A stretch of 56,394 nt of DNA. Source: Pseudomonadota bacterium (GTDB taxonomy: Bacteria; Chloroflexota; UBA6077; JAJPHF01). The stretch covers positions 1 to 56,394 of the forward strand of contig JAJPHF010000097.1 of the NCBI GenBank assembly GCA_021325365.1. The letters are read 5' to 3'. Shown here in pieces: positions 15,702 through 24,875 of the stretch. Positions within the stretch are counted from its first letter, which is position 1. The number at the start of each line of letters is the position of its first letter. Under the pieces are notes generated by a model. That model was not told the DNA's origin and did no database searches. It worked only from the letters and a program-made list of their open reading frames with translations. Made by a program: the position numbers and the translations under genes.

Positions 15702-16871
15702 TTACACCCCACCGGCCGCCGTCAGGCGCTCGGTGCGCTGCCAGGCTTTGAGGGGGCGGCCCTCGGCGAGGGCTTGCAGCTCGCGCGCCCAGAGCTTGCG
15801 GAGCAGGATGATGACGGAGTCCTCGCGGCCCAGGCGCTCGTGCGCGCGGTCCGCGATCACGCCCTGGCCCGCCTGGGCGATGGCGTCCTGGATGGGGATC
15901 AGGTCGTCGCGCTCGGGGATGTCCTGGGGGCGCAGCTCGCCGCGCAGCACGGCCGCGGCGACCTCCTCGGCTGGCGGGAGCGCGGCCAGCGCCGCTCGGC
16001 GCGCGGCCTGGCGCTCGCGGTAGCGCGCGGCGGCCTCGCCGGTCACGTGAACCAGGTTGGTGTTGAAGCTGCGGTGCTGGGTGTCGTCGATCGGCACGCG
16101 CCAGGCCAGCATCTCTGACCAGCCGCTCGCGTCGTCGTTCGGCGTACCCTTGAAGTAGAAGCCATTCGGCATCAGGATATGGCTCACCCGCGTGATGCCG
16201 TTCGCCCGCGTGCCCATGCGGCGGATGCCGTACTCGGTTTCCTCGGCGGCGATGCGCGGTAAGTCGTCGTTCACGCCCACCCGGTCGAACACCGAGCGGC
16301 GATGGGCGAACGCGATGTGCGTCTCGTCGGCCATGTTCTCCAGATTGTTGAAGTAGTTGCACGGCCGCAGGTAGGTGCTCTGCTCCAGCACGCCCTCGCC
16401 CTCCAGCTCGGGCCAGCGCGCCAGCGGCGGCGGCGCGCCCTCGCCGAGATAGGCAAAGATCAGCCCCAGGTACTCCTCGGTCGGATAGCTCGCGATCCGC
16501 ACCTTGGGCGGAAAGCTCGGGTCTTCCGCCGGCATCTCGACGCACTGGCCGGTGTGATCGTACTTCCAGCCGTGGTAGAAGCAGCGAATACAGTCGCCCT
16601 CGACCCAGCCAGTCGAGAGCTGCGTCCCCCGGTGCGCGCAGCGCGGGGCGATCACGTGCGGGTGCCCGCCCTCCCCCCGGTAGAGCGTGAAGTCCTCGCT
16701 CATGATGCGGATCGGCTTCGCGTGGCCGGCGGGCAGGTCGGTCGCCAGGTAGACCGGCTGCCAGAAGCGGCGCAGGTAGCGGCCGGCCAGCGTACCGGGG
16801 CCGGTGTGCACGAAGTCCGTGTAATCTGCCGCGGCCACCTCCCGCCGCACCGCGCCGTTGGTCGCTGCCAT
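15702..16871 (-). CDS. Rieske [2Fe-2S] aromatic-ring oxygenase, large subunit type
   Basis: 389 aa, ATG 16871 after GGAGGGA. Rieske cluster ligands C78-x-H80 (RCAHRG) and C97-xx-H100 (CFYHGW) are intact. The mononuclear iron facial triad is likely H185, H190 and an acidic residue nearby, with bridging D182 (NMADETHIAFAH). The layout and lengths fit phthalate dioxygenase or vanillate demethylase-like oxygenases. Such enzymes need a reductase, which is not encoded nearby. It probably hydroxylates or demethylates an aromatic acid. A TATAGT at 16960-16955 (minus strand) may be its -10 box. Confidence 0.88.
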   Translation of the reverse strand: MAATNGAVRREVAAADYTDFVHTGPGTLAGRYLRRFWQPVYLATDLPAGHAKPIRIMSEDFTLYRGEGGHPHVIAPRCAHRGTQLSTGWVEGDCIRCFYHGWKYDHTGQCVEMPAEDPSFPPKVRIASYPTEEYLGLIFAYLGEGAPPPLARWPELEGEGVLEQSTYLRPCNYFNNLENMADETHIAFAHRRSVFDRVGVNDDLPRIAAEETEYGIRRMGTRANGITRVSHILMPNGFYFKGTPNDDASGWSEMLAWRVPIDDTQHRSFNTNLVHVTGEAAARYRERQAARRAALAALPPAEEVAAAVLRGELRPQDIPERDDLIPIQDAIAQAGQGVIADRAHERLGREDSVIILLRKLWARELQALAEGRPLKAWQRTERLTAAGGV

Positions 16872-17027
16872 GCCATCCCTCCGCGCGTCTCTAGCGGGGC
16901 GGCCGGGTCCCTGGCCTGGCCATCCGCGCCGATCACGGTTTGTCCGCGCCCGCTACTATAGCGCGGCCGGCCAGCGCGGCGTCCAGTGGCGCTGCATCTC
17001 GCCCATAGGTTTGTGGCGACGGGGCCT

Positions 17028-17132
17028 GCCCTCACCCGTCGTCGCTGCGCTCGGCCGGTCTCTCCCCCTCGGAGAGGCAACGAGGAGGCGGGCCTGCCCC
17101 CTCGCCCCGAGAGAGCGGGTCGAGGTGAGAGC
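17028..17132. repeat. MITE-like intergenic repeat, copy B
   Basis: A 105-bp element in the 472-bp gap between the Rieske and alpha/beta hydrolase genes. It has imperfect inverted ends (GCCCTCACC at 17028, GGTGAGAGC ending at 17131). Bases 17028-17075 match copy A in inverted orientation at 45 of 48 positions. Confidence 0.7.
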
Positions 17133-17152
17133 GTCTCTCCGCGGGGCGCCAC

Positions 17153-17181
17153 GTGACCAGTGCGGCGGGCTCTGGTATAGT
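17153..17181 (+). promoter_or_regulatory. Promoter for the large alpha/beta hydrolase
   Basis: GTGACC (17153-17158), a 17-nt spacer and TATAGT (17176-17181), about 163 bp before the ATG at 17344 and just outside repeat copy B. The long leader 17182-17343 shows no structure I can name. Confidence 0.45.
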
Positions 17182-17343
17182 GGCGCACTTCGACGCGATC
17201 GCGAGCGGCGCGGTAGTGGAGCGGCCGGCGGCGTATGACGGCGGGGCTCGATAGCAGCGGAGCACGCCTGGCAGGCACGCGGACGGACAGGACGCGTTGG
17301 CGGACGCGGCGCGCGTCGGCGTTCACGCGGGAGGAAGGCTACG

Positions 17344-19386
17344 ATGGTGCAGAACCTGATTCGGCTCGATATCGAGCGACGGCAACCCGTGGCCAGCGGC
17401 AAGGAGTTTGGCAGCACCGGCGCCTACGAGTGGCTCGCGGGCAAGGTCTCCTTCAGCATCGACCCGAACGAGCCGGGGCTGCCCTACATCTGCGACCTCG
17501 ATCTGGCGCCGCGCAACCGCGACGGCCTGGTCGAGTTCTCGGCCACCTTCGACGTCGTCAAGCCGGTCGACCTGAGCCGCGGCAACCGTCGCGTGCTGTA
17601 CGAGTTCTCGAACCGCGGCGGTCGGGCCGCGATCACCGCGTTCAACTACGGCAAGGGCCGTGACCTGACGAATCCGGAGAGCACCGGCGATGGCTTCCTG
17701 ATGCGGCAGGGCTACACCGTCGTGTGGTCGGGCTGGCAGGGCGACCTGATCGACCGCGGCACGAACTGCGTGGCTTATCTCCCCGAGGCGCTGCAGAATG
17801 GCCAGCGGCTGCGCGGCAAGGTGCGGCAGGAGTTCAGCCCCGTCACCGAGGGCGTGCTCTCGATGGGCACCAGCGCGGGCGCCGAGGGCGGCGAGAACGT
17901 GCAGCCCTATCCGGTCATCGACCGTGCCACGGCCACGCTCACCATGCGCGAGAAGGAGCAGGACCCGCGCATCCCCGTGCCGCCCGACCAGTGGGAGCTG
18001 GCGAAGGCGGAGCTGAAGGATGGCCAGGTCGTGCTCACGCCGTCCGTGAACGATCTCTACATCAAGGGCGGCTTCAAGCCCGGCTGGATCTACGAGTTCA
18101 TCTACGAGACCGAGGGCTCGAAGGTGATGGGCCTGGGCTTCCTCGGCGTGCGCGACTTCCTGTCGCTGCTGCGCTACGGGACGCAGGACTCCGCCGGCAA
18201 CCCGAACCCGCTGGCCGGCTACGTGGACAAGCTGTACGGCACCGGCCAGTCGCTGAGCGGCCGCGTCGTCCGCGAGTACGTGTACGAGGGCTGGAACGTG
18301 GACGCCCAGGGCCGCAAGCTGTTCGACGCGGTCCACACGCACACCGGCAGCGGCCGCCTGCTGCACAACGTGCGGTTCGCGCAGGTGGGCCGCTATCCGC
18401 GCCAGCACGAAGAGCACCAGTGGCCCTCGGAGTACTACCCGTTCACCTTCGATGCTGTGCCCGATCCCTTCACCGACCGCGTGGACGGCCTCTGGAAGCG
18501 CCCCGAGAGCGACCCGCTCGTCGTCCACTCGCATACCGAGGGCGACTACTGGATCCGCCACGTCTCGCTGACTCACACGCACCCGAAGGATGCCAGCGAC
18601 CTCGAGCTGCCCGCGAACGTCCGCATGTACCACTTCACGGCGGCGCCGCACATGGCGCGGCCGCAGATCGACCCGATCTGGATCGGCCAGCTCACGGCCA
18701 GCGACATGTCGTCGGCGCCCTACCGCCGCGCGCTGCTCGTGTTGATGGACGAGTGGGCGACGCACGGCACACCGCCGCCTCCCTCGCGCATCCCGCGCAC
18801 GGCCGATGGCACGCTGGTCACGGGCGAGGAGAACCTGGCTCGCTACCCGAAGATCCCGGGCGTGAACCTGCCCACCCACGGTCCGAGCCGCCTGCCGCGC
18901 TACAACTACGGTCCCGACTTCGACACGCGCGGCATCCAGAGCGTCTTCCCGCCCGAGCCCTACCCCGGCCAGGAGTACCCCACGCGCGTGCCCCAGATCG
19001 ACGCCGACGGCAACGGCATCGCCGGCCTGCGCTATCCCGACGTCGAGGTGCCGCTGGGGACGTACAACGGCTGGTCGCTGCGGAAGAAGGGCTTCGCGGA
19101 GGGCGAGCAATTCTGGAACACCGGCAGCTTCGTGCCGTTCGCCCGCACGCGCGCCGAGCGCGAGGCGAGCGGCGACCCGCGCCCGTCGATCGATGAGCGC
19201 TACGCGAGCCACGACGACTACGTGAACAAGGTGCGGGCGGTCTGCGAGCGGCTCGTCGGCGAGCGCCTGATGCTCCAGGAGGACGCCGACCTGTTCGTGG
19301 AGCGGGCGCGCAACCTGAACCCCTTCGACCCCTCGATCCCGCTGGGACCGCTGGTGCGCGTGCTCACCGCTCCCGGCGGCGAGTAG
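17344..19386 (+). CDS. Alpha/beta hydrolase domain (PF20091-type) large protein
   Basis: 680 aa, ATG 17344 after GGAGGAAGG. I recognise the large alpha/beta hydrolase domain family by GSTGAYEWLAGKVSFSIDP near the start, VLYEFSNRGGR, LMRQGYTVVWSGWQGDL, LGFLGVRDFLSLLRYG and a C-terminal PDVEVPLGTYNGWSLR segment. No signal peptide. The nucleophile is not placed with confidence. It is monocistronic, bounded upstream by a promoter and downstream by a perfect hairpin. The substrate may be an ester or lactone, by family only. Confidence 0.75.
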   Translation: MVQNLIRLDIERRQPVASGKEFGSTGAYEWLAGKVSFSIDPNEPGLPYICDLDLAPRNRDGLVEFSATFDVVKPVDLSRGNRRVLYEFSNRGGRAAITAFNYGKGRDLTNPESTGDGFLMRQGYTVVWSGWQGDLIDRGTNCVAYLPEALQNGQRLRGKVRQEFSPVTEGVLSMGTSAGAEGGENVQPYPVIDRATATLTMREKEQDPRIPVPPDQWELAKAELKDGQVVLTPSVNDLYIKGGFKPGWIYEFIYETEGSKVMGLGFLGVRDFLSLLRYGTQDSAGNPNPLAGYVDKLYGTGQSLSGRVVREYVYEGWNVDAQGRKLFDAVHTHTGSGRLLHNVRFAQVGRYPRQHEEHQWPSEYYPFTFDAVPDPFTDRVDGLWKRPESDPLVVHSHTEGDYWIRHVSLTHTHPKDASDLELPANVRMYHFTAAPHMARPQIDPIWIGQLTASDMSSAPYRRALLVLMDEWATHGTPPPPSRIPRTADGTLVTGEENLARYPKIPGVNLPTHGPSRLPRYNYGPDFDTRGIQSVFPPEPYPGQEYPTRVPQIDADGNGIAGLRYPDVEVPLGTYNGWSLRKKGFAEGEQFWNTGSFVPFARTRAEREASGDPRPSIDERYASHDDYVNKVRAVCERLVGERLMLQEDADLFVERARNLNPFDPSIPLGPLVRVLTAPGGE

Positions 19387-19412
19387 GCGGCCGTCCACCA
19401 CTGCGGCGCCGC

Positions 19413-19452
19413 ACGGCGCGGGGGACGCGGTCAGCCGCGTCCCCCGCGCCGT
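19413..19452 (+). terminator. Strong hairpin after the alpha/beta hydrolase
   Basis: A perfect 18-bp stem (19413-19430 with 19435-19452), TCAG loop, 26 bp after the stop codon. It is followed by TGTATGCCTT, only weakly T-rich. Confidence 0.65.
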
Positions 19453-19589
19453 TGTATGCCTTCCTCAGCGGTGCGGGCGCCGACGAAGCCGAGTGCGGTC
19501 CCATCATGGAATCCGCGCCCTAGCGCTCGGCCAGGGATGAGGTATATGTTTAGCTTCGCCAAACACATGCACGAACCTAGGCCGGCAGC

Positions 19590-20750
19590 TTAGCGCTCGC
19601 GCTGTAAGAAGTCCAATAGCTCGGCGTTGACGTCGGCCGGGCGCTCCTGCTGCGTCCAGTGGCCACAGCCGGGCAGGAGTACGATTCTCCGTAGCTTCGG
19701 TACCGCGGCCTCCATTGGCTCGAACCGCCCGTAGATGACGGCGCTATCCCGTCTTCCGCCGAGGAAGAGCGTCGGCTGGCTCACCCCGGCCGTGCCGATG
19801 GCCGGCAGGTCCGCCCAGTCGTGGTCCATGTTCCGGTATGGGGCCAGCGCGCCTCTGAAGCCGGTACGGGCGTAGGCCTGGGCGAAGTAGTCCAGATCGG
19901 CCTCCGTCAGCCAGGCTGGTAGCGTCGTGGGCTCTGGCATCCCATCGAGGGCACCCGCCTCGGCGGGCTTGCCGGTGAAGAGGTAGGGGACTAGGTCCGG
20001 CGGAGCGTCGCCCGAGAGGGCGTGCAGGAAGAGCCGGAGCGAGCGCCGAGGGTTCGCATCCAGCTCGGCCTCCGCGATACCCGGCTGTTGAAAGTACAGC
20101 GGGAACGAGAAGTGGTCGCCGGCGAACCGCTGTATCTGCCGCGTCGGCGGTAACTGCTCGCGTGGATGGTAGGGGACACTCAGCGACACCAGCGTCGCGA
20201 CGCGTTCCGGATGCAGCTCGGCGAGCGCCCAGGCGAGACTCGCCCCCCAGTCGTGGCCGACGATCGTCGCCCTGTCAGCGCCCAGCGCATCCAGCAAGCC
20301 GACGATGTCGGCGGTCATGTTCCGCTTGCTGTAGCTTGCGACATCATCCGGCGCGTCGGTCTCGCCGCAGCCGCGCAGGTCGGGGGCGATCACGTGGTAC
20401 CCGGCCGCGGCCAGGACCGGGAGCTGGTGCCGCCAGGAGTACCATAGCTCGGGAAACCCATGGAGCAGGATGACGACCGGCCCGGCTCCTGCCTCGGCGA
20501 TGTGCATGGTGATGCCGTTGGTCTGGACACGGCGGTGGGTCGTAGCCGCCGCGCCTTCACCCTGGCTGATGGGGCCTCTTGAGGACACGTTGGACGATAC
20601 ACCAGATGAGCGAGGTGCTTCCTGGCCAGCTGCCGCCCGCGCGGTCGATCGCGTACTAGCAGCGCCCAACACGGTGCCCCACGTCAGCTGCGCAAGGAAA
20701 GCGCGGCGACTCGGATCGACCGCCTGATTCCTCTCGGTGCGCTCCATCAC
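19590..20750 (-). CDS. Exported alpha/beta hydrolase, epoxide-hydrolase-like
   Basis: 386 aa, ATG 20750 with GGAGAG 6 nt upstream (a second ATG follows at once). The N-terminus carries a Tat motif SRRAFLAQL. The hydrolase core has the oxyanion motif HGFPE (97-101), the nucleophile elbow GHDWG (Asp167) and the catalytic His364 in GCGHW. An Asp nucleophile with HGFPE-x-W and a GHDWG elbow is the soluble epoxide hydrolase/haloalkane dehalogenase pattern. HGFPE plus the Tyr-rich cap favour epoxide hydrolase. A Tat signal is unusual for this family. Confidence 0.82.
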   Translation of the reverse strand: MMERTERNQAVDPSRRAFLAQLTWGTVLGAASTRSTARAAAGQEAPRSSGVSSNVSSRGPISQGEGAAATTHRRVQTNGITMHIAEAGAGPVVILLHGFPELWYSWRHQLPVLAAAGYHVIAPDLRGCGETDAPDDVASYSKRNMTADIVGLLDALGADRATIVGHDWGASLAWALAELHPERVATLVSLSVPYHPREQLPPTRQIQRFAGDHFSFPLYFQQPGIAEAELDANPRRSLRLFLHALSGDAPPDLVPYLFTGKPAEAGALDGMPEPTTLPAWLTEADLDYFAQAYARTGFRGALAPYRNMDHDWADLPAIGTAGVSQPTLFLGGRRDSAVIYGRFEPMEAAVPKLRRIVLLPGCGHWTQQERPADVNAELLDFLQRER

Positions 20751-20871
20751 AGTCTCTCCATCTCGCTCGATCGGTAGTCAGCTCGCCACAAGGGCCGTCT
20801 GGTCCCCGTGCTACCGTCCGCCCCACCCGCCCTGTAATGTGCCGAGCCAAGTGCTCGCGCGACGCGAACGC

Positions 20872-21450
20872 CTACCAGGTCCTTGCTTCGCTCCGCGATG
20901 GCGGGGCCGTCTGGCGCCGCCCCCACCACGTCTTGCCCCACGGCTTGTAGATGGAGAGGACCGTGGCGGCGCCCAACATGAGCAGGTGGGCCACGGCCAG
21001 GTAGAGGAGCGGCGTCACTGCTGCGGTGAGGTCCACGCGCATGTCGACGCCTGCCGCCAGCCCGGACGGCGCCGCGAGGGCCCGCTGGGCCAGCCGGTCG
21101 GTCAGCTGCACCGCCGTTGCGATCACCCCCACGGTCAGCACGAGCTTCGTCGCGACCCAGTAGTGCTGCACCAGGCCCCACTTCGTGCCCAACGACAGCA
21201 GGACGCCGCTCACGATGGTGCCGATCGCCAGCGGCGGATAGGCGACGTTTACCGCGTTCATGGAGAGGTACAGGGCGGCGGCCGCGTCGGGCGCGTGGGC
21301 CGCCATGGCGCCGAGCCCGAGGACGATCTTGGCGAACACGGCGCCCAGCCAGCCGACGGAGACCATGACGTGCGCGGTTACCAAGACCTTGTACTGCGCC
21401 GGCGACACTCGCCGCGCCGCCTGCTTGTTCCGAACGATCGCCGTCGCCAT
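20872..21450 (-). CDS. Four-helix integral membrane protein, DUF2269/CopD-like
   Basis: 192 aa, ATG 21450. Four hydrophobic segments: LVTAHVMVSVGWLGAVFAKI, then around YPPLAIGTIVSGVLLSL, KLVLTVGVIATAV and LLYLAVAHLLMLGAATVL. It carries TAHVMVSVGWLGAV and GTKWGLVQHYWVATK motifs seen in predicted membrane proteins near DUF2269 and CopD. A role in copper or redox membrane chemistry is possible but not shown. Separate from the epoxide-hydrolase-like gene (121-bp gap). Confidence 0.6.
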   Translation of the reverse strand: MATAIVRNKQAARRVSPAQYKVLVTAHVMVSVGWLGAVFAKIVLGLGAMAAHAPDAAAALYLSMNAVNVAYPPLAIGTIVSGVLLSLGTKWGLVQHYWVATKLVLTVGVIATAVQLTDRLAQRALAAPSGLAAGVDMRVDLTAAVTPLLYLAVAHLLMLGAATVLSIYKPWGKTWWGRRQTAPPSRSEARTW

Positions 21451-21717
21451 AGGTACCTCCTTACGTCGAGATCCAAGATCGCCAATGCGGGACGTGGCAG
21501 TCTGCTCTTTGGGTGCTGCAGCTGGTGACGTCGCTCCGGGGGCGGCCGGAAGGCTGGGCGAGAGTCCCGACCGTCCGCCCCGCCATTTCGAGCGGTTTTC
21601 GGAAAGGTTGATCGGGGAGGCGCCGGCCGGGCGGCGGGGGACGAGCCCCCGCCCTACCCTTCTAGCTCAATGCCCGTGAAAAGCGCTGTACGACGGCTCC
21701 GCCAGCACGCGGGCTGC

Positions 21718-22287
21718 TCAGCGGCCGGCGGCACTGCCCGGCCCCCAGTTGCCGAAGTTGCCGGCCCAGACGGCCGTCGCCGTGCTGCTGTTGTTGAGCG
21801 TCACCACGACCAGCTTGTCGCCCGGGGCGACGGCCTGGGGGCTGGCCGGGGCGCCGCCCCGCGTGTGCGCACCGCGGATGATCGTCTGGGCGTCCAGCGT
21901 GAACGTGCGCGACGCGCCGTCGTTGGCGGCGATCGTGAGGCTCGTCGGGCTGGCGGCCGTCGCCGTGCCCGGCGTCAGCGTGACGACGAGCGGCTGGCCG
22001 TCCTTATCGGTCAGGTTGACCTGGACGCCCTTGAAGTGGTCGAAGCGCTCGGCCGCCGGCACGTCGCGCAGCCCCGCGAGCTGCGCCGGGAGCGCGTCCC
22101 CGCCCCACGGGCCGCCGGCCCACGGCCCGACGGCTCCCGCGTGGGCCCACGGCCCGAACGCCGCCGGCCCGAACCACGGGCCGCGCGCCAGCACGCTGCT
22201 CACCAATAGCCCGCCCGCCACGACGAGTAGCGCGACCAGTCCTAGCGACGTCAGCGCCACCGCGATGGGAAACCGCAACCGTTGCAT
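21718..22287 (-). CDS. Membrane-anchored extracytoplasmic protein beside two-component system
   Basis: 189 aa, ATG 22287 with AGGAGGAG 5 nt upstream (a frame extension to 22350 lacks a ribosome site). One N-terminal transmembrane segment (VALLVVAGGLLVSSVLA), a Gly/Trp/Pro-rich stretch, then a small beta-rich domain (VQVNLTDKDGQPLVVTLTPGTA, RTFTLDAQTIIRG, DKLVVVTLNNSSTATAVW) that looks DUF5666-like. It is divergent from the response regulator with a 203-bp gap, so it is a probable target or accessory of that two-component system. Confidence 0.6.
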   Translation of the reverse strand: MQRLRFPIAVALTSLGLVALLVVAGGLLVSSVLARGPWFGPAAFGPWAHAGAVGPWAGGPWGGDALPAQLAGLRDVPAAERFDHFKGVQVNLTDKDGQPLVVTLTPGTATAASPTSLTIAANDGASRTFTLDAQTIIRGAHTRGGAPASPQAVAPGDKLVVVTLNNSSTATAVWAGNFGNWGPGSAAGR

Positions 22288-22490
22288 CTTGCTCCTCCTG
22301 CTCGCGTCGAGTTTGTCGAGCGCGGGCGCTGGCCCGTTTCGCTCGCACACTGGCAGTGTCGCCGCCGAACGTCGCCGGCTCGTCCCCGACCTGTCGCAGC
22401 TCTGTCGCAGACCGGGCCGGGGCGCCGCCGGCCGTGGTGGCCGACGGCGGCGCCGGAGTAGAACAGGGGTAAGCGGGCGGAGCGAGATAG

Positions 22491-23216
22491 ATGGCGAACA
22501 TCCTGGTGGTTGAGGACGAGCCGGAGCTGCGGCGGCTGGTGGTGCGCGAGCTGGAAGCCGCGGGCTACCAGGTGCGCTATGTGGCCGACGGCCCAGCCGC
22601 CGTGCAGCAGCTCGCCGCGGCCCCGCCGGACCTGGTCGTCCTGGACTGGATGCTGCCGGGGCTGGACGGGCTGGAGGTGCTGCGTCGCCTGCGCCAGACC
22701 TCGGCCGTCCCGGTGCTGATGCTCACCGCCCGCGCTGAGGAGGTAGACCGCGTCGTCGGGCTGGAGGTGGGCGCCGACGACTACCTCACCAAGCCGTTTG
22801 GCATGCGCGAGCTAGTCGCGCGCGTGCGGGCGCTGCTGCGGCGCCACGCCCGCCTGGCGGAGATGCTCGCGGCCGATCACGGCGAGGCGCGCGACGCGCT
22901 GCAGCTCGGGCCGCTCACGCTCGACCCGGCCGCCCGCCGCGCCCAGTTGAGCGGCGTGCCCCTGGATCTCACCCGCACCGAGTTTGGCCTGCTGCACCTG
23001 CTGCTGCGCAACCGGGGCCGGGCGTTCAGCCGGGCCTACCTGCACGACGCCGTATGGGGCGAGCCGGCCGTCGAGGGCGACCGCTCAGTCGACAACGCCA
23101 TCCTGCGGCTGCGCAAGAAGCTGGGGCCACTGGGCGAGGCGATCGAAACGGTATGGGGCGTGGGGTATCGCCTGGCCGGGGCGAGCGGCCCGCCGGCCGC
23201 CGACGGCGATGGCTGA
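22491..23216 (+). CDS. OmpR/PhoB-family response regulator
   Basis: 241 aa, ATG 22491 with GGAGCGAG. Receiver domain with the acidic pair E8/D9, phospho-acceptor D52 (LVVLDWMLPG), switch T79 and K101 (LTKPFG). The C-terminal winged helix (LDLTRTEFGLLHLLL, GRAFSRAYLHDAVWG, SVDNAILRLRKKLG, TVWGVGYRL) is complete. It overlaps the histidine kinase gene by 8 bp, so the two are co-translated. Confidence 0.95.
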   Translation: MANILVVEDEPELRRLVVRELEAAGYQVRYVADGPAAVQQLAAAPPDLVVLDWMLPGLDGLEVLRRLRQTSAVPVLMLTARAEEVDRVVGLEVGADDYLTKPFGMRELVARVRALLRRHARLAEMLAADHGEARDALQLGPLTLDPAARRAQLSGVPLDLTRTEFGLLHLLLRNRGRAFSRAYLHDAVWGEPAVEGDRSVDNAILRLRKKLGPLGEAIETVWGVGYRLAGASGPPAADGDG

Positions 23217-24870
23217 GCCGGCAGCAGCGCCGCCGGCGAGGCCGTCGAGCGCCGGGAGTCAGCCGACGGGAGGACCGCTGGGTCGGCTCCGCTGGCAATT
23301 GACGCTCTCGCACCTGGTGGCGACGGCGTTCACCCTCGTGTGCCTGATCGCGGCCGCCGTGCTGTTCGGCACGATCATGGCCGGGCTACACGATAGCCCG
23401 CGCCGCGCGCCGGCCCAGGACGCGCAGACCGTGGCGCGCGCGATCGAGGGACTGGCCGCGCAGGGCGACCCGGCCACGCTGGACACGGTGCTCCGCGCGC
23501 TGGCGGACGGGCGCCTGCGCCTGTCCGCCGCGGGCTGGCCGTATGGGCCGCCAGCGGCCCGCCGCCCTGAGTGGCTGGGGCCGTCGCTGCGGAACCTGTC
23601 GTACGTCGTGCTCGTCGGCCCGGACGGGCACGTGCTCGCCAGCTCGGACCCCGCCGGCGCCGCCTTCGCCCCGCCGGAGCGGGATGCCTGGGCTGCCCTG
23701 GCCGCCCAGGCCCAGCGCGGCCCGCGCGACCCGGAAGACCTCGTCGTGCTCCGCCCCGGCGAGCGTCCCGCGGCGCTGGCTGCCTATCCGGTCACGGACG
23801 AGCGCGGCCGCGGCGTCGGGGCGATCGTCGTAGCCGAGTCGGTGCTGGCTCCCAGCGGCGGCCCCTTCGGTTTCCTAGGCGCCCTGCTGTTCTTCGGCGC
23901 GGCGACCGTGGCGGTCCTGGCCGCGGCGTCGCTGTTCGCCTTCGTCTCCGCCAGCGTGCTAGCCTACGTCCTGGCGCGGCGGCTGGTGCGGCGGCTGGAG
24001 CGGCTCGGCCAGGCCGCGGAAGCGCTGGCCGCCGGCGACTTGAGCTGCCGCGTCGCCGAGGGGCCGGCCGACGAGGTAGGCCAGCTCGCGCGGCGGTTCA
24101 ACGACATGGCCGCCGACCTGGAGCGGTCGCTGCGCGAGCTGCAGGCCGAGCGCGACCGCGTGGCGGGCCTCCTCGACGCCCAGCGGCAGCTCGTCGCCGG
24201 CGTGTCGCACGAGCTGCGCACGCCGGTGGCGACGCTGCGCGGCTACGTCGAGTCGGCGCTGCGGCGCGAGCCGGACGGCGCGACCGCGCTGCACGCCGAC
24301 CTGGCGACGATGGAGCAGGAGATCGTGCGCTTGCAGCGGCTGATCGACGACCTGTTCACGCTCTCGCGCGCCGCGGTGGGGCGCCTGGCGCTGCGCGTCG
24401 AGCCAGTCGACGCCGGGGCCGTCGTGCGGCGGCTCGTGGAGACGGCGGCGCCCCTGGCCTGGGGGCAGCGGCGCGTGCAGGTGCTCGCCGAGGTGCCGCC
24501 CGACCTGCCGCCGGCCCAGGCAGACCCCCAACGGCTGGAGCAGATCCTGAGCAACCTGCTGGGCAACGCCGTGCGACACACCCCGCCGGGCGGGCTGGTG
24601 GCGGCCGCCGTCACCGCCGAGCCGGACGCGGTCCGCCTCGAGGTGCGCGATACCGGCGAGGGCATCGCGCCCGAGGACCTGCCCCACATCTTCGAGCGGT
24701 TCTACCGGGGGCGGAATGGCGACGGGCGCCCGGGCGCGGGGCTAGGCCTCGCGCTGACGAAGGAGCTGGCCGAGGCGATGGGCGGCTCGGTGGAGGCCGC
24801 GAGCGCGCCCGGCGCGGGGAGCTGCTTCACGGTGCGCCTGCCGCGCCGCGAGCAGCCACAGAGGAACTGA
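23209..24870 (+). CDS. Sensor histidine kinase
   Basis: 553 aa, ATG 23209 overlapping the regulator stop. Two membrane segments (about residues 35-58 and 222-250) flank a ~165-residue extracytoplasmic sensor region. A HAMP linker follows, then the DHp helix with H334 (AGVSHELRTPVATLRGYVES). The ATPase domain has the N box (LSNLLGNAVRHTPPGG), G1 (VRDTGEGIAPED), F box (HIFERFYRG) and G2 (GAGLGLALTKELAEAMGG). All catalytic parts are present. A leaderless SBP-like gene follows after 5 bp. Signal unknown. Confidence 0.95.
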   Translation: MAEPAAAPPARPSSAGSQPTGGPLGRLRWQLTLSHLVATAFTLVCLIAAAVLFGTIMAGLHDSPRRAPAQDAQTVARAIEGLAAQGDPATLDTVLRALADGRLRLSAAGWPYGPPAARRPEWLGPSLRNLSYVVLVGPDGHVLASSDPAGAAFAPPERDAWAALAAQAQRGPRDPEDLVVLRPGERPAALAAYPVTDERGRGVGAIVVAESVLAPSGGPFGFLGALLFFGAATVAVLAAASLFAFVSASVLAYVLARRLVRRLERLGQAAEALAAGDLSCRVAEGPADEVGQLARRFNDMAADLERSLRELQAERDRVAGLLDAQRQLVAGVSHELRTPVATLRGYVESALRREPDGATALHADLATMEQEIVRLQRLIDDLFTLSRAAVGRLALRVEPVDAGAVVRRLVETAAPLAWGQRRVQVLAEVPPDLPPAQADPQRLEQILSNLLGNAVRHTPPGGLVAAAVTAEPDAVRLEVRDTGEGIAPEDLPHIFERFYRGRNGDGRPGAGLGLALTKELAEAMGGSVEAASAPGAGSCFTVRLPRREQPQRN

Positions 24871-24875
24871 GCAGC

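Noticed and set aside
17323..19401. 692-codon open frame on the minus strand
   Set aside because: It mirrors the alpha/beta hydrolase gene on the plus strand; the His/Arg/Val-rich product is typical of antisense frames in GC-rich genes and has no ribosome site or family.
21632..21653. GGCGGGGG/CCCCCGCC hairpin as terminator
   Set aside because: Only 8 bp of stem, no T-run, and located ~65 bp beyond the nearest stop; left unannotated.
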